DNA of 64,000 bases from Acidobacteriota bacterium. Lineage in GTDB: Bacteria > Acidobacteriota > Blastocatellia > Pyrinomonadales > Pyrinomonadaceae. The stretch covers positions 1 to 64,000 of the forward strand of contig JAIVJZ010000002.1 in the NCBI GenBank assembly GCA_020199775.1, in the 5' to 3' direction. The position numbers and the translations under genes are program-made. Shown piece after piece: positions 42,873-51,956 of this stretch (positions within the stretch are counted from its first letter, which is position 1; each line of letters starts with the position of its first letter). The notes under the pieces are model-generated. The model did not search any database. It worked only from the letters and a program-made list of their open reading frames with translations, and was not told where the DNA came from.

Positions 42873-43760
42873 TTAAGCAGCCGCGTGTTTGTGCAAGAGG
42901 GGTTTGTGGCTGGTGATGAACTGTTTCGGCGTGGAGCCGGTGATTTTTTTGAAGACCCGGTAGAAGTGGGTCAAATCGCCGAAGCCCGCTTCGACGGCGG
43001 CGAACAGGATGTCGTCCGTCTCCAGCATGAGTCGCTTGGCATATTCCACCCTGCGCTCGGTGAGGTACTGCGTGACGGTGACGCCGGTGCGGCGTTTAAA
43101 CTGCTCCGTGTAACTTCGATACGACATGTTGGCGAGTTCGGCCAGTTCCTCGACCTTGATCGGGCGGAAGAAGTTATCTTCAAGGTAGTGGAGGCTCCCG
43201 GCGAAGGCCGCCGCGCTTGGGTCGGAGGGCGACAGTTTCTGGTGCTCGACGTAGACTCTTGTGACGAAGACGAGCAACTCGATGAGTTGCGAGAGCATGA
43301 CCGCGTCCGCGCCATCCCATTTTTGTAACTGCTCGACGAAGATCGCCTTGAGTCGATTCCTGATTTGCAGGCGCGTGTAGTTGTCGCCAATCTTGAAGGG
43401 CACAAGGGCGGGTAAGTTTTTTTGGAACAGCGACAGGCTCTCGGCGGCTGCCGTACAGTCACCGAAGACACGTTCGTAGAAGCAGACCACGACTACCGTG
43501 AGCGGGTCTGCCGGGTCATCCACGAGACGGTGCGCGGTGTGTGCCGGAGCGAAGAACATCTGGTTCTCCCGGATCGGCGTTTTTTCAGTTTCGTACTCAA
43601 GGAAGCCCTGACCTTCGCGGACGGCGTACAGTTGGTGGAAGTCTCGCGCGAGGAAGTCCATACTGAAATCCGGGCTGTGGCGGCTCTCGAAAATATAAAT
43701 GCCGAGATCGCTCAGGTGAACCTGGTGTGGCCTCTTGCGCTTGCTCGTCGTCCTTTCCAT
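42873..43760 (-). CDS. AraC-family transcriptional regulator
   Basis: The 295 residues comprise a cupin-like N-terminal sensing domain (about 15-150: LYAVREGQGFLEYET, HTAHRLVDDPADP) and a C-terminal double helix-turn-helix (about 185-290: KVEELAELANMSYRSYTEQFKRRTG and AVEAGFGDLTHFYRVFKKITGSTPKQF). Such proteins sense sugars and usually activate degradative genes, so it probably controls the adjacent pectin enzymes; the ligand is unknown. The ribosome binding site GGAG, 8 nt upstream, is strong. It sits between the operon ending with CE12 and the modular CE8 gene, all transcribed leftward. Confidence 0.9.
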   Translation of the reverse strand: MERTTSKRKRPHQVHLSDLGIYIFESRHSPDFSMDFLARDFHQLYAVREGQGFLEYETEKTPIRENQMFFAPAHTAHRLVDDPADPLTVVVVCFYERVFGDCTAAAESLSLFQKNLPALVPFKIGDNYTRLQIRNRLKAIFVEQLQKWDGADAVMLSQLIELLVFVTRVYVEHQKLSPSDPSAAAFAGSLHYLEDNFFRPIKVEELAELANMSYRSYTEQFKRRTGVTVTQYLTERRVEYAKRLMLETDDILFAAVEAGFGDLTHFYRVFKKITGSTPKQFITSHKPLLHKHAAA

Positions 43761-43942
43761 AACTAACTCCTGAAGATAATCATAACTTAGCCGAGAGCAT
43801 GATGCCCAACGTCACGCGGTCTACGCTAACGGGCACGGTCAGGCGAAACACTACCGATCTCTGCCTTCTCAACATTGAAGATTCTCGCACCGAACCTCGC
43901 GTTAACAATGAAGCCGCACCGCAATTGGCGTCTCGATGGTCG

Positions 43943-44728
43943 TTAACGTGAGCCGGTGGAGACCGCCGCAGGTCGGTCTGTCCGGCGCGCTTTCTTCAGA
44001 AATTTTGCCAGCCCGAGCTTTCGTTCGCGGATGTCTTCGACGGCGAGACCGGCCATGACCTCTGCGCCGCGCGGGGAGAAGTGCGTGTTGTCGTTGACGC
44101 CCTGCGGGTAGTTAGCGTGCTCGCCCGCCGCGAGTTGCAGAAAGAGGTTTTTGGATTCCTCGACGCCGTACCTGACGAGCACCTTCTCGCTCTTGCGGTG
44201 CATGTCTATGAGCGCCACTTTCTGCTCGGCGGCGACGCGACGCACGATGTCCGGGTACACGCCGTGCGCGTCGTAGAAGACCCCCTTCTCGTCGAAGCGA
44301 CGGCGCATGACGGGCGTGAGCAGAACAGGCGTCGCCTTTTTCGCGCGCACCTCGCCGACGAAGCGCAGGAGGTTGGCGCGGTAGTCTTCGGGCGGCGTGT
44401 AGCGGTCAACCTTCTCCTTCGAGGAATCGTTGTGGCCGAACTGGATGAAGACGTAATCCCCGGCGCGGAGCTTGTCGAGGATGGCCTGCCAGCGATTCTC
44501 GGCGATGAACGTGCGCGTGCTCCGACCATTCTGCGCGTGGTTATCAATGCGGACTTTGCCAGCGTCGAAGTGCCGTTGCAGGAATTCGCCCCAACCCGTC
44601 TCCGGTCGCTTCTCCGCGCGCTTGGCGGCCATCGTCGAGTCGCCGGCGAGGAAGACGGTGATCGGTTCTTGCGCGAGCGCGAAGGGGCAGAGCAGAAGGA
44701 GCAATGCGAGAGCGATGGTAGTTCTCAT
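43943..44728 (-). CDS. Rhamnogalacturonan acetylesterase (CE12, SGNH hydrolase)
   Basis: It removes acetyl groups from rhamnogalacturonan. The 261 residues have a signal peptide (1-19) and all SGNH blocks: block I FLAGDSTMA with the nucleophile Ser, block II AQNGRSTRTF with Gly, block III QFGHND with Asn, and block V DNTHFSPRG with Asp and His. These spacings are typical for CE12. It is the last gene of a leftward operon after PL10 and GH28, with 8 nt before it. The C-terminal 20 residues are basic and unrelated to the family. The ribosome binding site is weak, suggesting coupling to the gene before. Confidence 0.92.
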   Translation of the reverse strand: MRTTIALALLLLLCPFALAQEPITVFLAGDSTMAAKRAEKRPETGWGEFLQRHFDAGKVRIDNHAQNGRSTRTFIAENRWQAILDKLRAGDYVFIQFGHNDSSKEKVDRYTPPEDYRANLLRFVGEVRAKKATPVLLTPVMRRRFDEKGVFYDAHGVYPDIVRRVAAEQKVALIDMHRKSEKVLVRYGVEESKNLFLQLAAGEHANYPQGVNDNTHFSPRGAEVMAGLAVEDIRERKLGLAKFLKKARRTDRPAAVSTGSR

Positions 44729-44736
44729 GATTGGTT

Positions 44737-46182
44737 TTAGCCCAACTCTTCGATGATTCTGCCGTTGACGCGGACGTTTTCGAGCGCCGTGTCTCTGAGA
44801 TTCGTGGCGACGCTGCCGCGCTCCACGTTCTCGAAAGTGCAGTCCTTCAAACGCAGACCGTAAATCGGCGCGCTGCCGAAACCCTGCACATCGAGCGCGT
44901 ACTTGCTGCGCCCGCTCTTTAAGTTCTCGACCACGAAGTTGCGGACGACCGGCGTGTGCTTGCCGCGTTCGCCCTCTTCGTAGTTGAAGTCGATGGTGAT
45001 GACGGCATGCGCCACCTGCCCGACCTGTATGTTGCGGAAGTAGAGATTCTCCAGCAGACCGCCGCGCATCCGATTGTTCTTCACGCGCAGGGCGTGGTCG
45101 AGGTTCGGGCTATCGAGGCGGCAGTTCTCGGCGAAGACATTTCGCACGCCGCCGGAGATTTCGCTCCCCACCGTGATGCCGCCGTGCCCTTCCTTCATCG
45201 TGCAGTTGCGGATGATGATGTTCTGCGAAGGGACGCTCAGGCGGCGACCATCGGCGTTGCGGCCTGACTTGATGGCGATGCAGTCGTCGCCTGTGTCGAA
45301 GAGGCAATCTTCGATCAGCACGTCGGTGCAGGATTCGGGGTCGCAGCCGTCGTTGTTGGGGCCGTGCGTTGCAATGTTCACCTTGCGCACGATGACGTTC
45401 GTGCAGAGGACGGGGTTAATCTCCCACATCGGCGAGTTCTTGATCGTGACGCCCTCGATGAGCACGTTCGTACAACGGTAGGGCTGGATGAACTGCGGGC
45501 GCAGATAGTGTCCCTCGCCGAAAATTCTTTCGGCCACAGGCAGGCCGCGCTCGGTCATCTCTTCGAGCGACTTGCGCGCTTTCTTCTGATCGGCATCACC
45601 GCGCTTCCAGCCGTAACGCTCCTGTCCCTTCCAGGGCCACCAATGCGTGTTGTCGCCCTGCCCGTCGAGCGTGCCGCCGCCGGTGACGGCGATATTCTTC
45701 TGCTCGAAAGCGTAGATGAACGGCGAGTAGTTCATCAGTTCCATGCCTTCCCAACGGGAGAAGACGAGCGGAAGATAATCTTTCGGGTCTTGGCTGAACT
45801 TGAGCGTCGCGCCGTCTGAGACGTGAAGGTTGACGTTACTACGGAGATGAATCGCGCCCGTCAGGAAAGTGCCTGCGGGCACGACCACGCGCCCGCCGCC
45901 CGCCTTGCTGCATGCTTCAATCGCTTTACGGATCGCCTCCGTGCTGTCTGTCGTCCCGCCGTTGACTGCTCCGAACTTCGTGATGAGGAAATCGCGCTTC
46001 GCAAAGCGCGGCGGCTTGATCCTTTTCAAAATCTGCGGCACCTGCGCCCACGCATCCGCTGCGCCCGCACGCGGTTGGATCAAAACGCTCCCGAAGGCGT
46101 CGCGTGCGGTGAACGGGGGCGCGATGAACGCAGCCGTCCCGCCTAAGATTAAGTGTTTGAGAAACTCGCGTCGGTCTGTCAT
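44737..46182 (-). CDS. GH28 polygalacturonase with Tat-type signal
   Basis: It hydrolyses alpha-1,4 galacturonan, probably releasing galacturonate from chain ends or oligomers. The 481 residues begin MTDRREFLKHLILGGTAAF, a twin-arginine-like signal (RREFL), unlike the Sec signals of the other pectin enzymes here. GH28 blocks follow: NNDGCDPES, DTGDDCIAIKSGRN, GHGGITVGSE and RVKNNRMRGG, giving the three catalytic Asp, the His and the RxK substrate site. It lies between PL10 (72 nt upstream) and CE12 (8 nt downstream). The ribosome binding site AGGGTGAG is good. Exo-type enzymes of this family often have such an internal insertion. Confidence 0.93.
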   Translation of the reverse strand: MTDRREFLKHLILGGTAAFIAPPFTARDAFGSVLIQPRAGAADAWAQVPQILKRIKPPRFAKRDFLITKFGAVNGGTTDSTEAIRKAIEACSKAGGGRVVVPAGTFLTGAIHLRSNVNLHVSDGATLKFSQDPKDYLPLVFSRWEGMELMNYSPFIYAFEQKNIAVTGGGTLDGQGDNTHWWPWKGQERYGWKRGDADQKKARKSLEEMTERGLPVAERIFGEGHYLRPQFIQPYRCTNVLIEGVTIKNSPMWEINPVLCTNVIVRKVNIATHGPNNDGCDPESCTDVLIEDCLFDTGDDCIAIKSGRNADGRRLSVPSQNIIIRNCTMKEGHGGITVGSEISGGVRNVFAENCRLDSPNLDHALRVKNNRMRGGLLENLYFRNIQVGQVAHAVITIDFNYEEGERGKHTPVVRNFVVENLKSGRSKYALDVQGFGSAPIYGLRLKDCTFENVERGSVATNLRDTALENVRVNGRIIEELG

Positions 46183-46254
46183 ATCTCACCCTATGATTGA
46201 TTCAGAGATTCACAATGCGACGGTCAGCCCGCGCCCCGCGCCGCGCCTTTGCAC

Positions 46255-47385
46255 TCATGGACGCCACTTCTTGCGCCACGCCGGGTAATCTTTCTCAAGC
46301 AGTTCGGCGGGCTCTTCGACGTACCAGCCGTAGCCGTTGCGTCGTTCCTCGTCAATCTCTTTGACGCTGTAGCGGACGATGCCGTCGCGCCCGGCGAAGA
46401 CGGGACGGTTCGTGCCGATCTCGTAGAAGCGCGCCCAGATGGGGGGAGCCTTCGGGTCGTCAACCGCCTCGCGCGCGTAGCCGCCGGGCTTGGACGCGTC
46501 GCGCCGCTCCACCCAGCGCAGCCCGCTCACCCCAGACATCCTGAACCATGCGATGGCCGACTCGACGGCTTCGACGATACGCGCGTCGGGGTTTTCAATC
46601 CCCATCAGGAAGCGGACGACGCCGACGCTCTCTCCTGCGCTCAAAGAGACGGGTTCAAACTTGCGTGCCGGGGCTGGCGCGAGCGTTACCTCGTCGTGTT
46701 GCGCTCCCCAGATGGTGCGCTTGCCCGCGATGACAACCTGCGTCTTGAGGATCAACTCGACCCCTTTTGCGACAGCCTTCTCGGCGCGCAGGCGTCGGTC
46801 TTCATCCACGAAGCGGTAAGCCGAACGCTTCCGCACTACGTCGCGCAGCAGCCTCAAGACGTTAACCATCGCGCCGTCGTTGAAAGTGACGTGCGAGTAG
46901 TAGCCCTTGCGGAGCGGGTAATATTGCGGCCAGCCGCCGTTGTCGTATTGGGCTTTGAGTAGGTAATCGAAACCGCATAGAAATGCGTCACGGTGTCGCT
47001 CCTGTTTGCGGGCTGTGTAGACGCGTGCGAGGTAGTTGAGTTGAGTGTAGGTCGCCCCGTTGTCGATGTTCGAGCCGGTCTCGGATTTTAGTTTGACGAG
47101 TTCAGCACGCTCCCGCTCGGTCAGCACGCGCGCCATGTCGATGTTCTTTGACCAGCCGCCTTCGTCGTGCTGGTAGAGGAGGACATTGTCGGCGATGCGC
47201 ACCGCCTCGTCGCTCGCGTACCACTCCGGACTTTGCTTGAGGCTGTCCCGCCAGTTGATGGTTTGCGCGGCAGGGACAGACTGCTGCGTCGAGACAGTAG
47301 CTTCGGCCTTCTGCGCTGAAGCGGCGGCTGTCGCCGATAGACACCAGACGAGAGCCACCGCCCAAACTGTGATTCGTTTCTTCAT
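46255..47385 (-). CDS. Secreted PL10 pectate lyase
   Basis: PL10 enzymes split polygalacturonate by beta-elimination using an alpha-barrel fold. The 376 residues have a signal peptide (1-24) and the family signatures GGWSKNIDMA, GSNIDNGATYTQLNYLARVY, GGWPQYYPLRKGYYSHVTFNDGAM in two parts, TIWGAQHDE, ESVGVVRFLMG and a final IWARFYEIGTNRPVFAGRDG. Length is near the typical catalytic domain, with no added modules. It opens the three-gene operon PL10-GH28-CE12 and follows the TonB receptor gene, separated by a terminator-like hairpin. Some read-through may join them. Confidence 0.93.
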   Translation of the reverse strand: MKKRITVWAVALVWCLSATAAASAQKAEATVSTQQSVPAAQTINWRDSLKQSPEWYASDEAVRIADNVLLYQHDEGGWSKNIDMARVLTERERAELVKLKSETGSNIDNGATYTQLNYLARVYTARKQERHRDAFLCGFDYLLKAQYDNGGWPQYYPLRKGYYSHVTFNDGAMVNVLRLLRDVVRKRSAYRFVDEDRRLRAEKAVAKGVELILKTQVVIAGKRTIWGAQHDEVTLAPAPARKFEPVSLSAGESVGVVRFLMGIENPDARIVEAVESAIAWFRMSGVSGLRWVERRDASKPGGYAREAVDDPKAPPIWARFYEIGTNRPVFAGRDGIVRYSVKEIDEERRNGYGWYVEEPAELLEKDYPAWRKKWRP

Positions 47386-47436
47386 TCCGCTTCTAGCGAG
47401 TTAAAACTGTCTCGTCCGAGATAATCGAAGATGCGG

Positions 47437-47476
47437 CGTGAGCCGCCCGGGCTGCTTGCGCCCTGAGCGGCTCACG
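47437..47476 (-). terminator. GC-rich hairpin behind the TonB receptor gene
   Basis: CGTGAGCCGC (47437-47446) pairs with GCGGCTCACG (47467-47476), with a further CCGGGC/GCCC inner stem. No U-tract is clear, so termination may be partial. Confidence 0.65.
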
Positions 47477-47519
47477 TCTCTGTTATTGGCCTGAAACTTC
47501 GTCTACCCGGTCAGGGTTT

Positions 47520-50500
47520 TTAGAAGGTGAACTTCAAGCCGAGCTGGATGTCGCGCGGCAAATTGCGCTGGTTGTTTACCCTGCCGAAGTTCGCATTTGT
47601 CTCGCCGTCGGCGAGGTTGATGCCGCCGAAGTAGACATAGTTCAGAGCGTTCAACGCCTCGGCGCGGAACTGCAAGCGCATCCTCTCGTTGAAGTTGAAG
47701 TTCTTAGACAACGATAGATTGATGCTCTTGAAAGGTTGGTTGCGCAGCTTGGGCAGCGTCGAAGGCACGTTGCGCAAGCCGGTTGAGGGCAGTTCGAGCC
47801 AGCCCGCAGTGTCGAACGCGGGGATGTCTACGCCGTAGCGTTGACCTTGCTCGTTGTACTGGCCGACGCGGCTCGACAGCGCGTTGATATCGCCCGCGTA
47901 GTAGAAGTTGTCGCCGAACAGGAGCGGCTCGCCGCTCTGCCACTCGTAGGTGCCGTTGAGTTGCCATCCGCCGATGAAGGCGTTGACGATGCGGTTCATA
48001 TCACGACCGAACGTGCGGCCACGACCGAAGGGCAGTTCGTAGACGCCTGCGAAGGTGAAGCGATGCGGGCGGTCGTCGGTCGAGAAACGCTCCTCCAATT
48101 CCTCGTCGGAGGCGTTCAGGTAGCTGATTTTCTCTTTCAAACGCGAGTAGGTGTAGCTCGTGGTGAGCGAGAAGCTGCGCGAGAAACGCTTCTGTCCCTG
48201 AAGCTGGAGCGAGTTGTAGCGATTGGTGCCGTCGTACTCCTGTATCCAGATGTCACCAAACTGCGGGTACGGCCTCACCAGTTGCAACAAGTCCACCGTC
48301 GTGCCGGTGTTGAATGAAGCATCCGAGAGGAAGAGGTTGCCGTTGAGCAGATTCCTGAAAGGGTTGTTCGGGTCGTTGCCGGTCAGGAAGGTGTTGGCCG
48401 TCTCCGCGCTCGTCGGGTCGGTGCCGAGCAGTCCGGCAGGCACGAAGTTGATGTTGCGATTGACGGCCAGATCATAACCCCAAGAGGAGACGAAATTGGC
48501 CTCGAAGATGAACTGACCGGGCAACTCGCGTTGGATGCCGACGATCAGGCGCGCGAACTTCGCGTTCTTACGCTCATTGGGAATGATGGGCGCGTCAGAC
48601 GCGCCGAGCGTCTGCGCGAAGTTGGTCAGCAGACCGAGGCTCGTGCCCGCCGACGGGCGGAGGCCGCTCGGGAACGGGTTGTCGAGCGAGGCGACGAAGG
48701 TGCGGCCGCTGTTGGTCGAGGGCACGAAGGGCGTGAAGCCCGAGAAGCCCGGCTGAATGGTAAGCGAGTTGTTGGCGATGTCGGAGAGCGTGCTCGGAAT
48801 GCGGAAGGCAGACGTGAAGATGCCGAAGCCGCCGCGCAGCACGGTCTTGTCGTTGAGTTGATAGGCAGCCCCGAAGCGCGGCTGCAAGTTCGAACGGTCA
48901 GCGTCCCACGCGGCGCGATTGTTCTCGTCGGCGTAGGTGAACCCGCCGCGCACGGCGAACGTGGTGGGCGTGAGCCCCGAACCGGCGAAGCGTGCCTGAT
49001 TGGCGTTATAGATGGTGGTGAAGGCCGCACGCGCCGCCGCGTCAATCGGGCTCGCCGTCTCCAGGTCGAAGCCGCGCGAGAGGCGGTTGAAACGCTCAGT
49101 GATGCCGAGTTCCAAGTCGTAGCGCAAGCCGAGGTTGAACGTGAGCTTCGGCGACACGCGCCAGTCGTCCTGCACGAAGAAGCCGTGATAGACGGACTGC
49201 ACGTTGTAGTTAACCGAGTTCTCGATACGGCTGTTGCTGCCGGAGACGGGCAGGCCGAGGAGGAACGCCGCCACATCGCGCCCGTAAAGGTTGCGGTTGC
49301 GCTCGTGGTTGGTCGCGTTGCTGCTGTTGGTCGTCGTTGTGGTCGTGATGGTCGTGAACGTGCCGTCGAAAGTGAAGCGGCCGCCCTGATAGCCGTTGCC
49401 GCTGAAATTCTCGCGCAGCACGCGTCCGTCGTAACCGAACTTCGCCGTGTGGTTGCCGAAAATTGCGGTCAGCGTGGGCTGTACGGAAGCCACGTAGAGC
49501 GGGCGGACGAAACCCTCGTTGAAGTCGGAACGCTCGGCGCCGAGCGTGGAGCGGATCGGCCTTACCTGATCGTAAGTCCTGATGTCGAAGCGCGGGAGGT
49601 ACTGGAAGCCACGCATGGTCGCCAGCGCCGCGGGCGTGAAGCCCAGATTGGCCGGGTCGAACGTCCCCGAAGGCCGTCGCTCCTGCACGAAACGCGTCAT
49701 GTTGCCGCGCACGTCGAGCACCATTGTGGACGACAGTGTGGCCGTATAACCGAGGACGGCACCGTCGTTGGTGCGGAACTCGATGCCCCTTGTCACGGGG
49801 AAGTCGTTCACTACCTTCTGTGTCCAGTCGCGGCGATCTTCCGGGTTGAAGCTGTGGTAGTAGTTGAAGAAGAGCCTGTGGTTCGAGTTGATATTGTGGT
49901 CAACGCGCGTCACCCACGAGCGGTAGTTCTGGAACCGCAGCGTCGGCGAGAAGAAGTTGTTCTGGAGGCCGGGGCGGTTCGGCTCCGGGTACAGATTCAG
50001 GTAGTTGACGGCGACGGGGTTGAGCAGCGCGGTCGGGATGATGTTACCGGCGAAAGGCGTCCGGTTGGCCGTGCCGGTCGCGCCGATGCTGAACGGGTTG
50101 TAGATCAAGACGCGTCCGTTCGGCGAAGCCGTCGGGCTGAGAAATTCCGAGAGGTTGCCGGTGCGCATCAGCATGGTCGGCACGGTATAGAGCTGCGGTT
50201 CCGAGTCGGTGGTCTTAAGGCGCTCGTAGGCGAAGAGGAAGAAAGTTTTGTCGCGCCCGTTGTAGATGCCGGGGATGCGCACGGGCCCGTCCACCTCGCC
50301 GCCTCCGCGGTGGTAAATCCTTTCGGCACGCTCCTGCCCGGCGGCGTTCGCGAAGAAGTTGTTGGCGGCGCGGCTCCGATCGCGGTTGAAGTAGAAGAGC
50401 GCGCCGTGAAAGTCGTTCGTCCCCGACTTGAGGGCGACGTTGACGGTCGCGTTGGCGGTGTAACCCTGCTGCGCGTCGAACTGCGTGGTCTGCACCTTGA

Positions 50501-51161
50501 ATTGCGAAACGGCCTCGGAGGGCGGGGAGAATCCGACCGCGCCGTCAATGGCGAAGTTGGGCGAGCCGTCGAGCGTGATCTGGTTCGGGCCGGTCGCACC
50601 GTTCGTGCGGAACGATGCGAGGTTGCCGTTCGAGGTCGGCGCGGTGAAGGCCGGGTTGCCCGTGTAAGAGACGCCCGGAGCGAGCGTCGCCAACTGGTAT
50701 GGGCTGCCGTCGATCAATGGCAACTCGCTGATCTGCTTCCGCTCGATCACGGTGCCGGCACTGACCGAACCGATTTCGAGTGCGACGGTGGTGTCAATGA
50801 CGTTCACAGTCTCGGCCAAGCCGGTCTGCATCTGGATGTCCAGCGTCAGCCTGTCAGCCACGCGAATCTCAATGTCTCCGCGTTGCGCCGTCGTGAAGCC
50901 CTGGCTCGACACGGTCAGCGTGTACTTGCCGGGCTGGAGCAGCGGGAAACTAAAGCCGCCCTCTTCGTTTGTGACGACTGTGGAGGCGATGTTCGTCTCC
51001 ACGTTCTTGATCTCGACCGTGGCGCCCGGCAGGACAGCTCCGTTCGGGTCTGTGACATTGCCGGAGAGCGAACCGCGAAACTCCTGTGCGCCTGCGACTG
51101 CGAAGAGCGAGAGCACCAGCATGACGGCGACAACGCTCTGGCGGAATGCGTACTTACACAT
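47520..51161 (-). CDS. TonB-dependent receptor with carboxypeptidase-regulatory domain
   Basis: The 1213-residue outer-membrane protein has a signal peptide (1-25), a CarboxypepD_reg domain (about 27-112; GSLSGNVTDPNGAVLPGATV), a plug (about 120-230; LPLIDGSPYQLATLAPGV) and a long beta-barrel ending in QLGLKFTF with a C-terminal aromatic. This Oar-like type is common in Acidobacteriota and works without SusD. Placed in the pectin locus and sharing a promoter module with a pectate lyase, it probably imports pectin oligomers, energised by TonB/ExbBD not seen here. The ribosome binding site AAAGGA is good. The inferred leader is about 390 nt. A large plus-strand frame lying over it is antisense noise. 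Confidence 0.93.
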   Translation of the reverse strand: MCKYAFRQSVVAVMLVLSLFAVAGAQEFRGSLSGNVTDPNGAVLPGATVEIKNVETNIASTVVTNEEGGFSFPLLQPGKYTLTVSSQGFTTAQRGDIEIRVADRLTLDIQMQTGLAETVNVIDTTVALEIGSVSAGTVIERKQISELPLIDGSPYQLATLAPGVSYTGNPAFTAPTSNGNLASFRTNGATGPNQITLDGSPNFAIDGAVGFSPPSEAVSQFKVQTTQFDAQQGYTANATVNVALKSGTNDFHGALFYFNRDRSRAANNFFANAAGQERAERIYHRGGGEVDGPVRIPGIYNGRDKTFFLFAYERLKTTDSEPQLYTVPTMLMRTGNLSEFLSPTASPNGRVLIYNPFSIGATGTANRTPFAGNIIPTALLNPVAVNYLNLYPEPNRPGLQNNFFSPTLRFQNYRSWVTRVDHNINSNHRLFFNYYHSFNPEDRRDWTQKVVNDFPVTRGIEFRTNDGAVLGYTATLSSTMVLDVRGNMTRFVQERRPSGTFDPANLGFTPAALATMRGFQYLPRFDIRTYDQVRPIRSTLGAERSDFNEGFVRPLYVASVQPTLTAIFGNHTAKFGYDGRVLRENFSGNGYQGGRFTFDGTFTTITTTTTTNSSNATNHERNRNLYGRDVAAFLLGLPVSGSNSRIENSVNYNVQSVYHGFFVQDDWRVSPKLTFNLGLRYDLELGITERFNRLSRGFDLETASPIDAAARAAFTTIYNANQARFAGSGLTPTTFAVRGGFTYADENNRAAWDADRSNLQPRFGAAYQLNDKTVLRGGFGIFTSAFRIPSTLSDIANNSLTIQPGFSGFTPFVPSTNSGRTFVASLDNPFPSGLRPSAGTSLGLLTNFAQTLGASDAPIIPNERKNAKFARLIVGIQRELPGQFIFEANFVSSWGYDLAVNRNINFVPAGLLGTDPTSAETANTFLTGNDPNNPFRNLLNGNLFLSDASFNTGTTVDLLQLVRPYPQFGDIWIQEYDGTNRYNSLQLQGQKRFSRSFSLTTSYTYSRLKEKISYLNASDEELEERFSTDDRPHRFTFAGVYELPFGRGRTFGRDMNRIVNAFIGGWQLNGTYEWQSGEPLLFGDNFYYAGDINALSSRVGQYNEQGQRYGVDIPAFDTAGWLELPSTGLRNVPSTLPKLRNQPFKSINLSLSKNFNFNERMRLQFRAEALNALNYVYFGGINLADGETNANFGRVNNQRNLPRDIQLGLKFTF

Positions 51162-51333
51162 ACACTCTATTCCTTTCTAAACTTTACTTCCAGATGAGTG
51201 GCGTCGCCGCCTTGTACATCTATGCTGCACCGAATGAAGTACGGCTGTGATTATTCAAGCGGGACTGGAACCTAGTGCGCCTGTTATTGTTCAGGCATCA
51301 AATTTAGCGTGCCAAATAAGGCCGTAGACAAAT

Positions 51334-51350
51334 ACTGGTGTAACCAATTA
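51334..51350. promoter_or_regulatory. Operator-like site ACTGGTGTAACCAATTA
   Basis: It contains TGGTGTAACCA, the same TGGT-N3-ACCA family (close to TGGTCTAACCA of the uxaA spacer), inside the inferred leader of the TonB receptor gene. Confidence 0.55.
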
Positions 51351-51548
51351 ATCTTGACGTAGCTTCAGCACCGAAATTTGTGATTGGCCGGGCAGGCGCT
51401 CTAGCGACCACGACTTTCGCTGCCCGGACGAATCGCTGATTACCTTGATAAAATCTCTTAGAGGTGAGAATTCGTTGCTTGTTCTGACTTTTGCACAAGG
51501 CTGTAAATCTCACGCCGCGTTTGTACCGGTTGCTGAAGAAGCGTCGGC

Positions 51549-51577
51549 ATTTTCTATCAGAGGAAATTTTTTGTCAA
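51549..51577 (-). promoter_or_regulatory. Promoter of the TonB receptor gene
   Basis: TTGACA (51572-51577), 17 nt, GAAAAT (51549-51554) on the minus strand. The -35 is perfect and the -10 matches four of six. Confidence 0.5.
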
Positions 51578-51581
51578 GTTC

Positions 51582-51623
51582 ATTTTTAACCAATCACTTC
51601 GGTAAACATTGAAGGGTATGACC
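51582..51623 (-). promoter_or_regulatory. Two-part upstream element, TonB receptor copy
   Basis: GGTCATACC (51615-51623) is followed after 20 nt by ATTGGTTAAAAAT (51582-51594), 4 nt before the -35. Distance of the first element to TTGAC is 37 nt, identical to the PL1 copy. Confidence 0.65.
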
Positions 51624-51956
51624 AATTAAAAAAGACACGCTACTCCCTCTATCTCATGATAATTGCGCCTCTCGCAGTCTGTGAGGGGTTCATTCCCGCG
51701 CCGGGGAAGCGTTTCAAGCCTAGAGGGGGCAGCTAATCAAGTTGCATGAACCTCTGACCCCGGTCTACTCTTCCAGTTCGTTGGCAGAAATAGCTTCTCA
51801 GCTATAATCCACTCTTACGCTCATTCGGCAACTCCCGACAGGCATAATACCTGATACCTGAATGGCAATTCCCGTAACTCTGCCCCCGCTCAACTCCAAC
51901 CGGAGCCGCAGTCGCGCGGCCGCGCTGCCGTAAACAACCGCTGGGATCATTAATGG

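Larger units (their letters stand above)
51162..51956. promoter_or_regulatory. Long upstream region of the TonB receptor gene
   Basis: The 795-nt spacer holds no convincing gene. It has the promoter (51549-51577), upstream module (51582-51623) and operator (51334-51350). A second possible promoter, TTGTCT-N18-CTAAAT, lies just downstream of that operator (about 51300-51330). The part from 51640 to 51956 shows nothing I can name. Confidence 0.6.

Noticed and set aside
47437..47476. Riboswitch between TonB receptor and PL10 genes
   Set aside because: A simple GC-rich hairpin with no conserved aptamer features; terminator is the simpler reading.
48531..51197. 888-codon plus-strand open frame over the TonB receptor gene
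   Set aside because: It is exactly antisense to a clear receptor gene. Its translation is low-complexity Arg/Glu/Val with no domain, as expected in GC-rich DNA.
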